Part shown: piece after piece, positions 16,017 through 25,146 of the stretch
How positions within the stretch are numbered: position 1 is the first letter of the stretch
Layout: each line of letters begins with the position of its first letter
Program-made: the position numbers and the translations under genes
Assembly (NCBI GenBank): GCA_963677885.1
Contig: OY782500.1
Coordinates: 4,216,001-4,280,000 of the forward strand
Direction of reading: 5' to 3'
Source of the DNA: UBA1351 sp963677885
Lineage (GTDB): Bacteria; Bacillota; Clostridia; Lachnospirales; Vallitaleaceae
Length of the DNA: 64,000 nt
Notes under the pieces: model-generated
Told to the model about the DNA's origin: nothing
The model's input: the letters and a program-made list of their open reading frames with translations, nothing else
Databases searched by the model: none

Positions 16017-16700
16017 TTATTTGACTTCAAATTTATATCCGATACCCCAAACCGTTTTAAGGCCCCAAAAATCATTCTCATTGATTTTTTCACGAATCCT
16101 TTTGACATGAACATCTACAGTTCTTGTATCTCCAATATATTCATAACCCCAGATTCGGTCCAAAAGCTGTTCTCTTGTGAAAACCTGATTAGGATTGGAG
16201 GCAAGGTAATAGAGCAGCTCAAGTTCCTTGGGCGGCATTTCTATCTTGGCTTCGTCGTGGGTAACGCTGTAATTACTTAAGTTAATAGTCAGGTTTGGCA
16301 GATTGATCTGCTTACCCTTATTTTCTTTTGGTGTGTAGCGTCGAAGGACAGCCTTGACTCTAGCTGTCAACTCTTTGGTATCAAAAGGTTTGACCATATA
16401 ATCGTCAGCACCTAATTCAAGACCAAGAATTTTGTCGAAGGTTTCACCCTTGGCAGTAAGCATAATAATTGGTACTGTAGAGGTTTGGCGGATTTCCTTA
16501 CAGACATCATATCCATCTTTACCCGGAAGCATTAGGTCCAAAAGGACTAAGTTAGGGTTAAAGCTTTTGACAGCTTCAAGAACATCATTGCCATTGTCTA
16601 CAATCCTAGTAGAGTAATTTTCTTTTTCCAGATAGAGTGAAATGAGCTCGCTGATATTCTCATCATCATCTACGATTAAAATTTTAATTTTTGTTTCCAT
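16017..16700 (-). CDS. OmpR/PhoB-family response regulator
   Basis: 227 residues. The receiver domain (1-120) has the acidic pair DDDEN, the phospho-acceptor Asp in VLLDLMLPGKDG and lysine in MVKPFD. The C-terminal winged HTH (about 130-225) has PKELELLYYLASN and DTRTVDVHVKRIREKI. GAGGAGAA lies 6 nt before the ATG. Cognate kinase is the next gene. Confidence 0.96.
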   Translation of the reverse strand: METKIKILIVDDDENISELISLYLEKENYSTRIVDNGNDVLEAVKSFNPNLVLLDLMLPGKDGYDVCKEIRQTSTVPIIMLTAKGETFDKILGLELGADDYMVKPFDTKELTARVKAVLRRYTPKENKGKQINLPNLTINLSNYSVTHDEAKIEMPPKELELLYYLASNPNQVFTREQLLDRIWGYEYIGDTRTVDVHVKRIREKINENDFWGLKTVWGIGYKFEVK

Positions 16701-16717
16701 AACTTTTCTCCTCTTCC

Positions 16718-19141
16718 CTAATCTTTAAATTCGACAACAGTGACACCGCTGTCGCCTTCACCGTATTCACCTAACCTGAAATCCTTAACGTGAGGTGACC
16801 GGCGAAGAAAATTATGAATACCTTGTCTAAGAGCCCCTGTTCCTTTACCGTGAATAATATATACTTGAGGCAGGTGAGACAAGTAAGCATCATCTAAATA
16901 TTTATCGACAACTTCGATGGCTTCATCAACCAATGATCCTCGAATGTCAATTTCATGACGGGTACCACCTGTTCGCTGAACGGAAGTCGTCCCCTTGTTG
17001 CGGTTGCCTTTGGCTTGGGTGAATTTTTTACCACTAGGATGTTTGGAAGTTTTGGTTTTATATGAGCTGTCATCTTCCATGACTACATCCAGAGCGTCAA
17101 AGGATACTTTGGATTTCATGATTCCCATTTGAACAGTGGCTTCCTTCTTGGAAGGATTGACATCCAAAATAGTTCCCTTCTGATTAAGGGTGGTTACAAA
17201 AACATTATCTCCAGGTTTTAACTGGTCTACATTAAAGTTTTTCTTCTTGCGGACCTGTTCTTTTTTCTTGGTTTCGTTGCCTTTTATTTTTTCCCGAAGA
17301 TTGGACCGGTGTCTTTCTAAGTCGGCCATGTTGATGCCTGCACCACTTTGAACCAGTTTGTTCATCTCCGAAATTATATGATCAGCCTCAGCTTTGGCTT
17401 CATCCAGGACTCTAGACGCATCTAAACGGGCTTCTTCAAGGAGGCGTTGCTTCTGACGTTCAAGGCGTTGTTTTTGAGCATCAACTTCCTTCTTTAACTC
17501 TTCTGCTTCCAACCTGAAACGTTCTGCTTTTTCTTTTTCAAGGACAGCAGACTTTTTGCTGGTTTCAAGATCGGTAATAAGGTCTTCAAAACGGATTTCC
17601 CTGCCGCTTAAAAGCTCTTTGGCTTCATCGATGATATAGTCGCTTAAGCCAAGTCTCTTGGATATGGCAAAGGCGTTTGATTTACCTGGAATACCAATAA
17701 GGAGTTTATAAGTTGGCCGTAGGGTATTCACATCGAATTCACAAGATGCGTTTTCAACACCTTTTGTTGAAAGGGCATAAACTTTTAACTCACTATAGTG
17801 TGTAGTAGCTGCAGTAAGGATTCTGGCCTCTCTTAAGCTGTCAAGAATTGCCATGGCAAGAGCGGCCCCTTCAACAGGGTCGGTACCTGCACCAAGCTCG
17901 TCAAAAAGAACCAGGGATCTGTCACTGACATGTTCCAGTATATGAGTAATATTGGTCATATGTGATGAGAAGGTAGAGAGGGATTGCTCAATGCTTTGCT
18001 CATCTCCGATATCTGCAAATATATTGTCCAAGAGGGTTAGTTTAGCACCGTCAAAGGCAGGTATATGTAGTCCGGCCTGACCCATAATAGACAGTAGACC
18101 AAGGGTTTTTAATGTGACGGTTTTACCACCGGTGTTTGGACCGGTTACGACTAAAGTCGTAAAGTCTTTGCCCAGATAGATGGTTGTAGGAACAACGGTC
18201 TCCTGGTCAAGAAGAGGATGTCTTGCCTTTTCAAGATAGATTTCGTAATTCAGATTGAAAGTGGGGCAGGAACATCTCATGTTCATGGAATAATTAGACT
18301 TGGCCATGATAAAGTCCAGCTGAGTCAATAAATCTTGGTTGGTCCGTAGTTCCTCTGTATAAGCACCTGTCATGTTACTGAGTTCCAGGAGTATCTTGTC
18401 CACTTCCTTCTTCTCTGATACAGCCAGTCCTGATAAGGTGTTGTTCATCTCAACAATAGCATTGGGTTCCACAAATAGAGTGGAGCCGGTTGAAGACTGG
18501 TCGTGAACGATACCTTTTAACATGTTTCGGTATTCGGTTTTAAGAGGAACGCAGTATCTGTCGTTACGGATAGTATAGGTATTATCCTGTAAATATCCAG
18601 ATTGGCTGGCTGATTGGATAATCTTATTTAACTGACCTTTAATTCTGGAGCCGATGCTCTTGATTTCACGTCGGATTCTGGATAATTCACTGGATGCATT
18701 GTCGGCAATTTCTTCTTCGCTGACAATACAACGGGTTATCTCGGTATATAGACTATGGAGTGGATTGAGACCAAGAAAATACTTGTGTATCGTCATAGGA
18801 TCAATAAACTCGCTGCCGCTGTTATAGTAAGACTTTACCTGCTTGGTAGCCCTAAGAATATCTGAAACGAATAAGAGTTCAGCAATGTTAAGTGCGCCTC
18901 CAATATCAAGACGTTTGCAAATATTATCAATATCTTTAATACCACGAAGTGGTGGCAGTCCAAATTTTGTAATTAATTTTACACCTTCACTTGTTTCTCT
19001 TAGAGCAGACTCCACAGAGACCAAATCTTCAAAAGGAACAAGTTCCATAATGGCTTCTTTGGCCATGGGACTAATTGCTGAAGCCCCAATCTGTTCTTTT
19101 ACTTTGTAGAATTCTAGTGTCTCAAAGGATTTGGTATACAT
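16718..19141 (-). CDS. mutS2: Endonuclease MutS2
   Basis: 807 residues, full length. Clamp and core region first, then the ABC-type ATPase with Walker A GPNTGGKTVTLKT, Walker B SLVLFDELGAGTDP, a long coiled coil (about residues 520-600) and the C-terminal Smr nuclease domain with HEIDIRGSLVDEA and IIHGKGTGALRQGI. MutS2 suppresses homologous recombination by resolving branched intermediates and, in Bacillus, also rescues collided ribosomes. It lacks the mismatch-recognition domain of MutS1. The 2-bp gap from the GNAT gene and 17-bp gap to the response regulator indicate one operon. Confidence 0.97.
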   Translation of the reverse strand: MYTKSFETLEFYKVKEQIGASAISPMAKEAIMELVPFEDLVSVESALRETSEGVKLITKFGLPPLRGIKDIDNICKRLDIGGALNIAELLFVSDILRATKQVKSYYNSGSEFIDPMTIHKYFLGLNPLHSLYTEITRCIVSEEEIADNASSELSRIRREIKSIGSRIKGQLNKIIQSASQSGYLQDNTYTIRNDRYCVPLKTEYRNMLKGIVHDQSSTGSTLFVEPNAIVEMNNTLSGLAVSEKKEVDKILLELSNMTGAYTEELRTNQDLLTQLDFIMAKSNYSMNMRCSCPTFNLNYEIYLEKARHPLLDQETVVPTTIYLGKDFTTLVVTGPNTGGKTVTLKTLGLLSIMGQAGLHIPAFDGAKLTLLDNIFADIGDEQSIEQSLSTFSSHMTNITHILEHVSDRSLVLFDELGAGTDPVEGAALAMAILDSLREARILTAATTHYSELKVYALSTKGVENASCEFDVNTLRPTYKLLIGIPGKSNAFAISKRLGLSDYIIDEAKELLSGREIRFEDLITDLETSKKSAVLEKEKAERFRLEAEELKKEVDAQKQRLERQKQRLLEEARLDASRVLDEAKAEADHIISEMNKLVQSGAGINMADLERHRSNLREKIKGNETKKKEQVRKKKNFNVDQLKPGDNVFVTTLNQKGTILDVNPSKKEATVQMGIMKSKVSFDALDVVMEDDSSYKTKTSKHPSGKKFTQAKGNRNKGTTSVQRTGGTRHEIDIRGSLVDEAIEVVDKYLDDAYLSHLPQVYIIHGKGTGALRQGIHNFLRRSPHVKDFRLGEYGEGDSGVTVVEFKD

Positions 19142-19143
19142 GT

Positions 19144-19623
19144 TTAACTCCTTATGCTGGCTTTCATTAAGACATGGGACTCTTTAACATCGCCGATGGT
19201 GACGAAGCCAAGAGATTTCCAAAAAGACAGGCCAAGGGTATTGCCTGTGTGACAAGTCAGATATGCCTGGTCTACTTGACCGGTGGTTTTTATATGATCA
19301 ACGATACGCCGATACAACCAGGTTCCAAGACCTTGCCGGGTATAATCCTTATTAATGGCAAGTTGTTGAATCCACAAGTGGTGACCGGATACAGGAAAAT
19401 AGCCCAGGACGTAGCCTATAAATTCCTTGTTGGCTCCTAGAGCCAGGAACTCAAATTTCTGGGCTTCTAAAACTCCCTGAGTCATAGATTTCGGTTGTTC
19501 GGATACATGGCTAAGATATCTATAAAATTGGTCATCAAGATAATAGCTTAACTGCTTTCTCATGGTGTCGTTGATATTAACCAAGTGTAAATTTTTGGCT
19601 AAGTCTTTCTTGATTTCTGACAT
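19144..19623 (-). CDS. GNAT-family N-acetyltransferase
   Basis: 159 residues. The acetyl-CoA site is seen in IQQLAINKDYTRQGLGTWLYRRI, followed by TGNTLGLSFWKSLGF, the usual C-terminal motif B. Substrate unknown. First gene of the GNAT-mutS2-response regulator-kinase operon. Confidence 0.9.
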   Translation of the reverse strand: MSEIKKDLAKNLHLVNINDTMRKQLSYYLDDQFYRYLSHVSEQPKSMTQGVLEAQKFEFLALGANKEFIGYVLGYFPVSGHHLWIQQLAINKDYTRQGLGTWLYRRIVDHIKTTGQVDQAYLTCHTGNTLGLSFWKSLGFVTIGDVKESHVLMKASIRS

Positions 19624-19737
19624 GTCTCTTCTCCTAAAGTCCCTTATTATACTATTTTACATGAAATGGTAAAAGAATGAAAGCTTATTTGCATATTTTG
19701 ACTAGGTCTAAAGAACTAAAAAAAACATTTGCCAACC

Positions 19738-19767
19738 TTGTCATGTTTTGCCTTGTTATGCTATAAT
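19738..19767 (+). promoter_or_regulatory. Promoter of the M23 peptidase-bactofilin unit
   Basis: TTGTCA (19738-19743), 18-nt spacer, perfect TATAAT (19762-19767), 76 bp before the start codon, in the divergent gap between the GNAT and M23 genes. Confidence 0.6.
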
Positions 19768-19843
19768 TAATTTTAGGCGTCGTAAAAATAATGAGTAGCC
19801 TGTTTAGTAATCGCTTATACTAAATAAAAGGTAGGGACATAAC

Positions 19844-21040
19844 ATGAAAATGGGGATTTTCAGTTCAAAGCATGAGCACAAGGTCAGAGGCCGCCACCGG
19901 ATGACATTTATGATCATCACAGATGCGACTAAAGACCCTGTATCTATACGTATTCCAAAATGGATAAGGTTTCCGGTTTTAATCTTATCTGTATCTTTCG
20001 TATTGGGATCTTTTTCTTTGTATGAATATGTGGTTCGTCTGGAATCACAAATCGTAGAAGGTAGATTAGAAACCCAAACAGCAATTATCGATAAAGAAGC
20101 CAGAGAAAGAGAAATTGTATCATTGAATGAAGAGCTTGAATATGTTGCGGAACAACGATTCAGCGAGCTTCTTGCGTCACAAAGTGCCACAGAAACTTTA
20201 CTCAGTAGAATTGAGCAACTTGAAGAATATACCAATACAGTTACAGAATTCAAAGATGAGATTGATACCAATCTTTCCTTAGATGAAAGTGATGAAGATA
20301 CGATTGCAGAAGATTCAGAAGAAAATGCTGACACAGGCCTTGAGGTTGAAACAGCAGACATACCGGATGAGATTTTTGCAGCCAGACTTATGGTGGATCC
20401 CAATATGAGGATGCCTGGACTATCGACTTCCTCAGCCAATGTGGCAACTTCAATATTATCTGCCAATATTGTTGATCCAAAACTGACATCTGAAACTGTT
20501 AACTATGTTCAGGAAATACAGGAATTAAACCAATATTTGAACTTTGCTATTAAAGAGATTGATAGTGTTGAAGAGAGTTTAATGGAAACATCTGAAGCAT
20601 TGGAAGATATGATTCCTTATGTTGAAGCCTATCCGTCTATATTTCCTGTCGAGGATGCCAAGGTAACCAGTCCCTTTGGCTATAGAAGAAATCCCTTTGG
20701 CGGATACTCCAAAGAATTTCATAAGGGTATAGACTTAAAAGCCAATTATGTACCTGTTATGGCTACAGGAGGCGGCGTCGTTATCGAGGCCAAGTACTTG
20801 TCAGGATATGGATATACTGTAATTATTGATCATGGTTATGGCTTGATGACCAGATATGCCCACAACTCAAAACTTTATGTAAGTGTTGGTGATGAGGTCA
20901 AGCGTGGAGATGTGATTTCCAAGTCAGGAAATTCAGGTAGAAGTACAGGGCCACATCTGCATTATGAAGTGATATTAGATGGTGAAGTTACGGATCCATT
21001 AGACTATATATATGAGGAGAAAATCAATGAAGGCCAATAA
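19844..21040 (+). CDS. Membrane-anchored M23-family peptidase
   Basis: 398 residues. A basic cytoplasmic start, one TM helix (about residues 45-65), a coiled-coil stalk (about 68-140), an acidic spacer (about 141-170) and a C-terminal LytM/M23 domain. The zinc-site motifs FHKGIDLKA (HxxxD) and GPHLHYEVI (HxH) are intact, so it should be an active cell-wall endopeptidase rather than a degenerate activator. The gene overlaps the bactofilin gene by 14 nt; this pairing is common, and bactofilin scaffolds often position M23 enzymes for cell-shape control. Confidence 0.93.
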   Translation: MKMGIFSSKHEHKVRGRHRMTFMIITDATKDPVSIRIPKWIRFPVLILSVSFVLGSFSLYEYVVRLESQIVEGRLETQTAIIDKEAREREIVSLNEELEYVAEQRFSELLASQSATETLLSRIEQLEEYTNTVTEFKDEIDTNLSLDESDEDTIAEDSEENADTGLEVETADIPDEIFAARLMVDPNMRMPGLSTSSANVATSILSANIVDPKLTSETVNYVQEIQELNQYLNFAIKEIDSVEESLMETSEALEDMIPYVEAYPSIFPVEDAKVTSPFGYRRNPFGGYSKEFHKGIDLKANYVPVMATGGGVVIEAKYLSGYGYTVIIDHGYGLMTRYAHNSKLYVSVGDEVKRGDVISKSGNSGRSTGPHLHYEVILDGEVTDPLDYIYEEKINEGQ

Positions 21041-21404
21041 GAAACCTAATTATGAACGACCAGCAACTGTAATTGGTAAAGACTCTGTTATTGAAATGGG
21101 GAGCCTAAAATCTAAATCATCTGTTCAGATTAATGGTGTTTTGCAAGGGGATGCAGCTGTTGATGCCAGCCTGGTTATTGGCCAAGGTGGAAAAGTATCC
21201 GGAAATGTCAAAGCCTCATTTATTCTTGTGGCAGGATTGATTGAAGGTAATGTTACAGCCATCGAACAGATTCATATAACCAAGACAGGTGTTATCAACG
21301 GTGATGTAGAGTGTGGTTCCATCGTTATTGATGATGGTGCTGTTCTAAACGGTGGCTGCAAAATGAAAACACCAGCGTCCAATGATTTAAAGGCTAAAAA
21401 CTAG
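21027..21404 (+). CDS. Bactofilin (polymer-forming cytoskeletal protein)
   Basis: 125 residues with the beta-helical bactofilin core: repeated short strands such as VIEMGSLKSKSSVQINGVLQ, VIGQGGKVSGNV and GVINGDVECG. The ATG at 21027 is preferred over the ATG at 21012 because GAGGAGA lies 5 nt before it. It lacks a membrane segment and presumably polymerises next to the membrane with the co-encoded M23 peptidase. A small TAGTTC/GAACTA hairpin follows the stop. Confidence 0.92.
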   Translation: MKANKKPNYERPATVIGKDSVIEMGSLKSKSSVQINGVLQGDAAVDASLVIGQGGKVSGNVKASFILVAGLIEGNVTAIEQIHITKTGVINGDVECGSIVIDDGAVLNGGCKMKTPASNDLKAKN

Positions 21405-21525
21405 TTCTCAGGAACTATGTCAGAAAATCTTAATAGTACGTTAGTCGAATATTAAAAACATGTTCACAACCTGTTAAAAACTTCCGTTTATAATAAAATC
21501 ATAATATAGAACGGAGTGTGACGAC

Positions 21526-21675
21526 ATGGACACAAATTCAATCTATGACGATTATAAAGTAGATAATACCCGTAATAAAGTTGTGAAACAATCGTTTTAT
21601 ACTGAGATGATCAAGGAAGATAACCAAAGTATAGTTGAAAAATTTAAGACGAAAATCATAAAATGGCTATCCTAA
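21526..21675 (+). CDS. Small hypothetical protein (49 residues)
   Basis: An ATG 8 nt after CGGAGTG opens a 50-codon frame with ordinary codon use. The product begins MDTNSIYDDYKVDNTRNKVV and ends in an amphipathic basic helix, FKTKIIKWLS. It has no cysteine, no signal peptide and no TM helix. A TATAAT -10 (21489-21494) lies upstream, and a terminator whose stem begins in the last codons follows. I recognise no family. It is directly upstream of a DUF692 enzyme, which raises but does not establish the idea of a modified-peptide precursor. Confidence 0.6.
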   Translation: MDTNSIYDDYKVDNTRNKVVKQSFYTEMIKEDNQSIVEKFKTKIIKWLS

Positions 21676-21694
21676 ATCTGGATGGCCTTTTTTT
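21665..21694 (+). terminator. Intrinsic terminator after the 49-residue protein gene
   Basis: GGCTATCC (21665-21672) and GGATGGCC (21680-21687) pair with one G-U, 7-nt loop, then seven T. The stem starts inside the last codons. Readthrough would supply the DUF692 gene. Confidence 0.82.
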
Positions 21695-21712
21695 GGATAG
21701 GAAGTGATGCCT

Positions 21713-22531
21713 ATGAAATATGGATGTAATGTTTCCTATGAGTTACTTACATTATTGGACGAAGAACCATCCTTATGCGACTACATAAAAATTGGAGATT
21801 TCGGTTCAACCCGACCTTTGGTAGAAAAAGCCTTTACCTATAAGCCGTTACTTCTTCACGGTTTTGGCTGGTATGAAAGGGGGGGGATGTCAGACCTTTC
21901 CCAGGTCGATTTTTCTTATATGAGTAGTCGTCTGGAGAGATTTAAGACTCCTTTTCTTGGTATGCACGCAGTAGCCTTTGAAAAGGACCTTGAGCAAATT
22001 GCAGATGGTTCTAAAGGGAATCTTAAGGCTCAGATAATACAGCATATGACCGAGGTTTTTGGGGAGTTTGCCAGAGCAATCCCCTGTGAACTGCTTATTG
22101 AAAATATGGATCATACCCATGCCTACACCTATGAGACCACAGTAAAGGAAACCGTTGAACCTGAGTTTTATCAGGACCTTCTTGTCTCAAGTGGCCTTAA
22201 CCTGCTTTTGGATACTTCCCATGCTTTTGTATCCGCCTATCAGCTGGGGATAGATATTTACGAGTATCTAGATAGAATGCCTTTGGAACGGGTCAGGGAA
22301 ATACATTTTTCAGGTAGTGGTTATGATGAGATTAAAGGCTTTATAGATGTTCATGATGTGATGGGTACCCGAGATTATGAGGTGGCAAAATACCTTGCCA
22401 AGCATCCGAAATTGACGAATGGTCAATGTCTTGATATGATAACACTTGAGTATGGTACGATTAAGGACGCTGATAAAGAAGCAATCCGTCAGCAAATGTA
22501 CCAGTTGAAGGCGATTTTCAAGGATATATAA
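21713..22531 (+). CDS. DUF692 / MNIO-type TIM-barrel protein
   Basis: 272 residues. The run KPLLLHGFGW, then LLIENMDHTH, then GLNLLLDTSHAFVSAYQLG, EIHFSGSGYDE and FIDVHDVMG matches the DUF692 (MbnB/TglH/ChrH) family order of histidine, glutamate, aspartate and histidine ligands for two or three iron atoms. Characterised members oxidatively modify ribosomal peptides, but many family members are uncharacterised. The ATG at 21713 has AGGAAG 8 nt upstream; ATG 21707 and GTG 21704 are alternatives. The usual partner protein (DUF2063/MbnC type) is not adjacent. Confidence 0.83.
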   Translation: MKYGCNVSYELLTLLDEEPSLCDYIKIGDFGSTRPLVEKAFTYKPLLLHGFGWYERGGMSDLSQVDFSYMSSRLERFKTPFLGMHAVAFEKDLEQIADGSKGNLKAQIIQHMTEVFGEFARAIPCELLIENMDHTHAYTYETTVKETVEPEFYQDLLVSSGLNLLLDTSHAFVSAYQLGIDIYEYLDRMPLERVREIHFSGSGYDEIKGFIDVHDVMGTRDYEVAKYLAKHPKLTNGQCLDMITLEYGTIKDADKEAIRQQMYQLKAIFKDI

Positions 22532-22562
22532 GATATAATCTTATAAATAGAATGGAGACAAA

Positions 22563-23504
22563 ATGCGATTTATTGAATCAATTAAAGAAAATGATGTAGT
22601 TATGGACCATTATCTGTGTTCATCCAAACAAGTTTTGAAAACCAGGGCAGGAAAGACCTATTATTCGATTCGTTTACAGGATAAATCAGGAACTATAGAG
22701 GGTAAAATCTGGGACCTAAATGACGGAATCGGTCACTTTGAGCAAGGTGATTATATTAAAGTTGACGGGTCGGTTGTAACTTTTCAAGGTGGACTTCAGC
22801 TGAATGTAAGACGCATCCGTAGAAGCGAAGAGGGTGAGTATGATCCTAAGGACTATGTGCCAGCTTCCAAATATGATATCGATGAAATGTTCAAGGAATT
22901 TGTCGGATATATTAATAAGGTTGAGAACAAGTATGTCAATCAACTCCTGAAAGAGTTTTTTGTTACGGATAGAGATCTTGCCAAAAGGTTTAAGGAGCAC
23001 GGAGCGGCGAAATCTGTACATCATAATTTCTTTGGAGGTCTTTTGGAACATACCTTGGGTATTCTTAGAATTTGCGATTTCTTGGCTGATTCCTACCCAC
23101 AGGTAAATAGGGATGTTCTTTTCGCAGGTGCTTTTCTTCATGATATAGGCAAGACAGAAGAACTTAGTGAACTGCCTATTGTTGATTATACTGATGAAGG
23201 TCAGCTTCTGGGTCATATCATCATAGCTGTTGAATGGATCAATGAAAAAGCAGCTAGGATTCCGGGCTTTCCAAAGCCCCTTCTAAATATGATTAAGCAC
23301 TGCGTCCTGGCTCATCATGGGGAACTTGAATATGGTTCTCCCAAAAAACCGGCAATACTTGAAGCCGTTCTTTTACACTATGCAGACAATATTGATGCTA
23401 AAATCATGACATTTACGACGATTCTCAGTCAAACGGAAGAATCAGACGATTGGGCTGGATACCAGCGTCTCTTTGAATCAAATATTAGAAAGACCAGGTT
23501 TTAA
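22563..23504 (+). CDS. yhaM: 3'-5' exoribonuclease YhaM
   Basis: 313 residues. An N-terminal OB-fold nucleic-acid-binding domain (about residues 10-95) is followed by an HD hydrolase domain with HNFFGGLLEHTLGI, AFLHDIGKTEEL and HCVLAHHGELEYGSP. This OB+HD order and length is that of YhaM, a Gram-positive manganese-dependent exonuclease in RNA turnover. It is followed after 6 bp by an rRNA methylase gene. Confidence 0.92.
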   Translation: MRFIESIKENDVVMDHYLCSSKQVLKTRAGKTYYSIRLQDKSGTIEGKIWDLNDGIGHFEQGDYIKVDGSVVTFQGGLQLNVRRIRRSEEGEYDPKDYVPASKYDIDEMFKEFVGYINKVENKYVNQLLKEFFVTDRDLAKRFKEHGAAKSVHHNFFGGLLEHTLGILRICDFLADSYPQVNRDVLFAGAFLHDIGKTEELSELPIVDYTDEGQLLGHIIIAVEWINEKAARIPGFPKPLLNMIKHCVLAHHGELEYGSPKKPAILEAVLLHYADNIDAKIMTFTTILSQTEESDDWAGYQRLFESNIRKTRF

Positions 23505-23510
23505 TCATTT

Positions 23511-24896
23511 ATGAAAAAATCATGTCCCCTAAATAAAAACGATATGGTGGAATTGTATATTGAGTCTATTGGCTCTAATGGAGAGGGTATAGGCCGTGTA
23601 GACGGCTATACTCTTTTTGTACGTGAAGGCGTTCCCGGCGATCAGCTGATGGTTAAGGTCGTTAAAACCAAAAAGTCCTATGGCTATGGAATTATAGCAA
23701 GCATACTGGAGCCTTCACCCGACCGGACTGAAGCTTTATGTCCTGTTGCTGGACCCTGTGGAGGTTGTAGCTTGCAGCATATGTCCTACCAGGCACAGTT
23801 AAAAGCCAAGGACAAGACCATTAGAGATACCTTATGCCGCATCGGTGGGGTAGATCCAGACAGGTTGGATCGGATTATGGAACCCATTATGGGAGCTGAC
23901 AATCCTTATCATTATAGAAACAAGGTTCAGTATCCCGTAAGAGATAACATGGGTAAAATACAAATTGGTTTCTATGGCAAAGGGTCTCACCGGATAGTTG
24001 AAACCCCCAGGTGTTATATACAAGATACTTATAATGAAAATATTGTAGGACTTATTCGTGAGTTTATGGTGGAAAAAGGTATTAAGGCCTATGATGAAGT
24101 CAAGCACAAGGGGCTGGTCCGTCACATCGTTATCAGGAAAAGTAATGAAAAGAATATCTTTCATGTGATCCTGGTCATTAATGGCCAGCAGCTGCCTGAG
24201 GTGGAAGTCTTAAAAGAGAGACTCATGGGTCTTGACCTGGTTGAATCTTTTAGTTTGAATGTAAATAGAGACAAGACTAATGTCATCCTTGGGCCTAGAA
24301 TGATTCATATTGATGGACCCGCATACCTTGAGGATTCCATTGATGATATCTCATACAGAATATCACCCTTATCCTTTTACCAGGTCAATCCGGACCAGAC
24401 TCTTAAACTCTACCATAAGGCTTTGGAATATGCTGGTCTGACGGGCAAGGAAAAAGTCTTTGACCTATATTGCGGTATAGGAACCATATCCTTGTTTCTT
24501 GCCAAAAAAGCAGCCCATGTCTATGGTGTTGAAATTATCGGAGCAGCTATTGATGACGCTAGAGAAAATGCTCAACTCAACGGTATCGAAAATGCTTCTT
24601 TTTATACGGGTAAGTCTGAAGAAGTTATGCCAAGACTATATGAGGAAGAGGGAATTACAGCTGATGTTGTTGTTGTGGATCCACCCAGGAAGGGGTGTGA
24701 TGAAAGTCTCCTTTCTACTATAGTGGATATGAGTCCCAGGAGACTTGTTTATGTTTCCTGTGATCCTTCAACCCTGGCAAGAGATATTAAGATACTCGAA
24801 GCTAAAGGTTATGCTTTGGACAAGGTCTGCGGTTGTGATATGTTCTGTCATTCTTCCCATGTTGAAACCGTGTGTCTTCTAAATCGAATCGATTAA
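23511..24896 (+). CDS. rlmD: 23S rRNA (uracil-C5)-methyltransferase, RlmD/RlmCD (RumA) family
   Basis: 461 residues. An N-terminal TRAM domain (about residues 8-65) is followed by the iron-sulfur cysteine cluster CPVAGPCGGC, then the SAM-binding Rossmann domain with VFDLYCGIGTISLF, VDPPRKGC and the catalytic cysteine in VYVSCDPSTLARD. It methylates U1939 and possibly U747 of 23S rRNA, as single Gram-positive homologues can do both. Six bp downstream of yhaM and terminated at 24959-24995. Confidence 0.92.
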   Translation: MKKSCPLNKNDMVELYIESIGSNGEGIGRVDGYTLFVREGVPGDQLMVKVVKTKKSYGYGIIASILEPSPDRTEALCPVAGPCGGCSLQHMSYQAQLKAKDKTIRDTLCRIGGVDPDRLDRIMEPIMGADNPYHYRNKVQYPVRDNMGKIQIGFYGKGSHRIVETPRCYIQDTYNENIVGLIREFMVEKGIKAYDEVKHKGLVRHIVIRKSNEKNIFHVILVINGQQLPEVEVLKERLMGLDLVESFSLNVNRDKTNVILGPRMIHIDGPAYLEDSIDDISYRISPLSFYQVNPDQTLKLYHKALEYAGLTGKEKVFDLYCGIGTISLFLAKKAAHVYGVEIIGAAIDDARENAQLNGIENASFYTGKSEEVMPRLYEEEGITADVVVVDPPRKGCDESLLSTIVDMSPRRLVYVSCDPSTLARDIKILEAKGYALDKVCGCDMFCHSSHVETVCLLNRID

Positions 24897-24958
24897 GAGT
24901 TAGCATTATAAATCCTTGTAGGTTTACTGAAAATTGGAAATCCATACCTAATGATAAT

Positions 24959-24995
24959 ATCAGCCATAACTAATACTTATGGCTGATGCTTTTTT
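24959..24995 (+). terminator. Intrinsic terminator after rlmD
   Basis: ATCAGCCATAA (24959-24969) pairs with TTATGGCTGAT (24977-24987), followed by GC and six T. Confidence 0.9.
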
Positions 24996-25040
24996 GTCAA
25001 AAAAACAACAAAAAACTGTTAAAATCTGGCTTTTACCCCT

Positions 25041-25068
25041 TTTGTTTATGGTGAAAAACCTTTATAAT
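25041..25068 (+). promoter_or_regulatory. Possible promoter of the leuC-type operon
   Basis: Perfect TATAAT (25063-25068) preceded at 16 nt by a weak TTTGTT (25041-25046). About 75 nt of leader separates it from the start codon. Confidence 0.4.
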
Positions 25069-25146
25069 AGAACAAAAATAGTCATAAAGTTCCTGAAAAA
25101 ACTAAAATGCATAAATTCAGGTTATAGGAAGAATAAGGAGTAGAAA

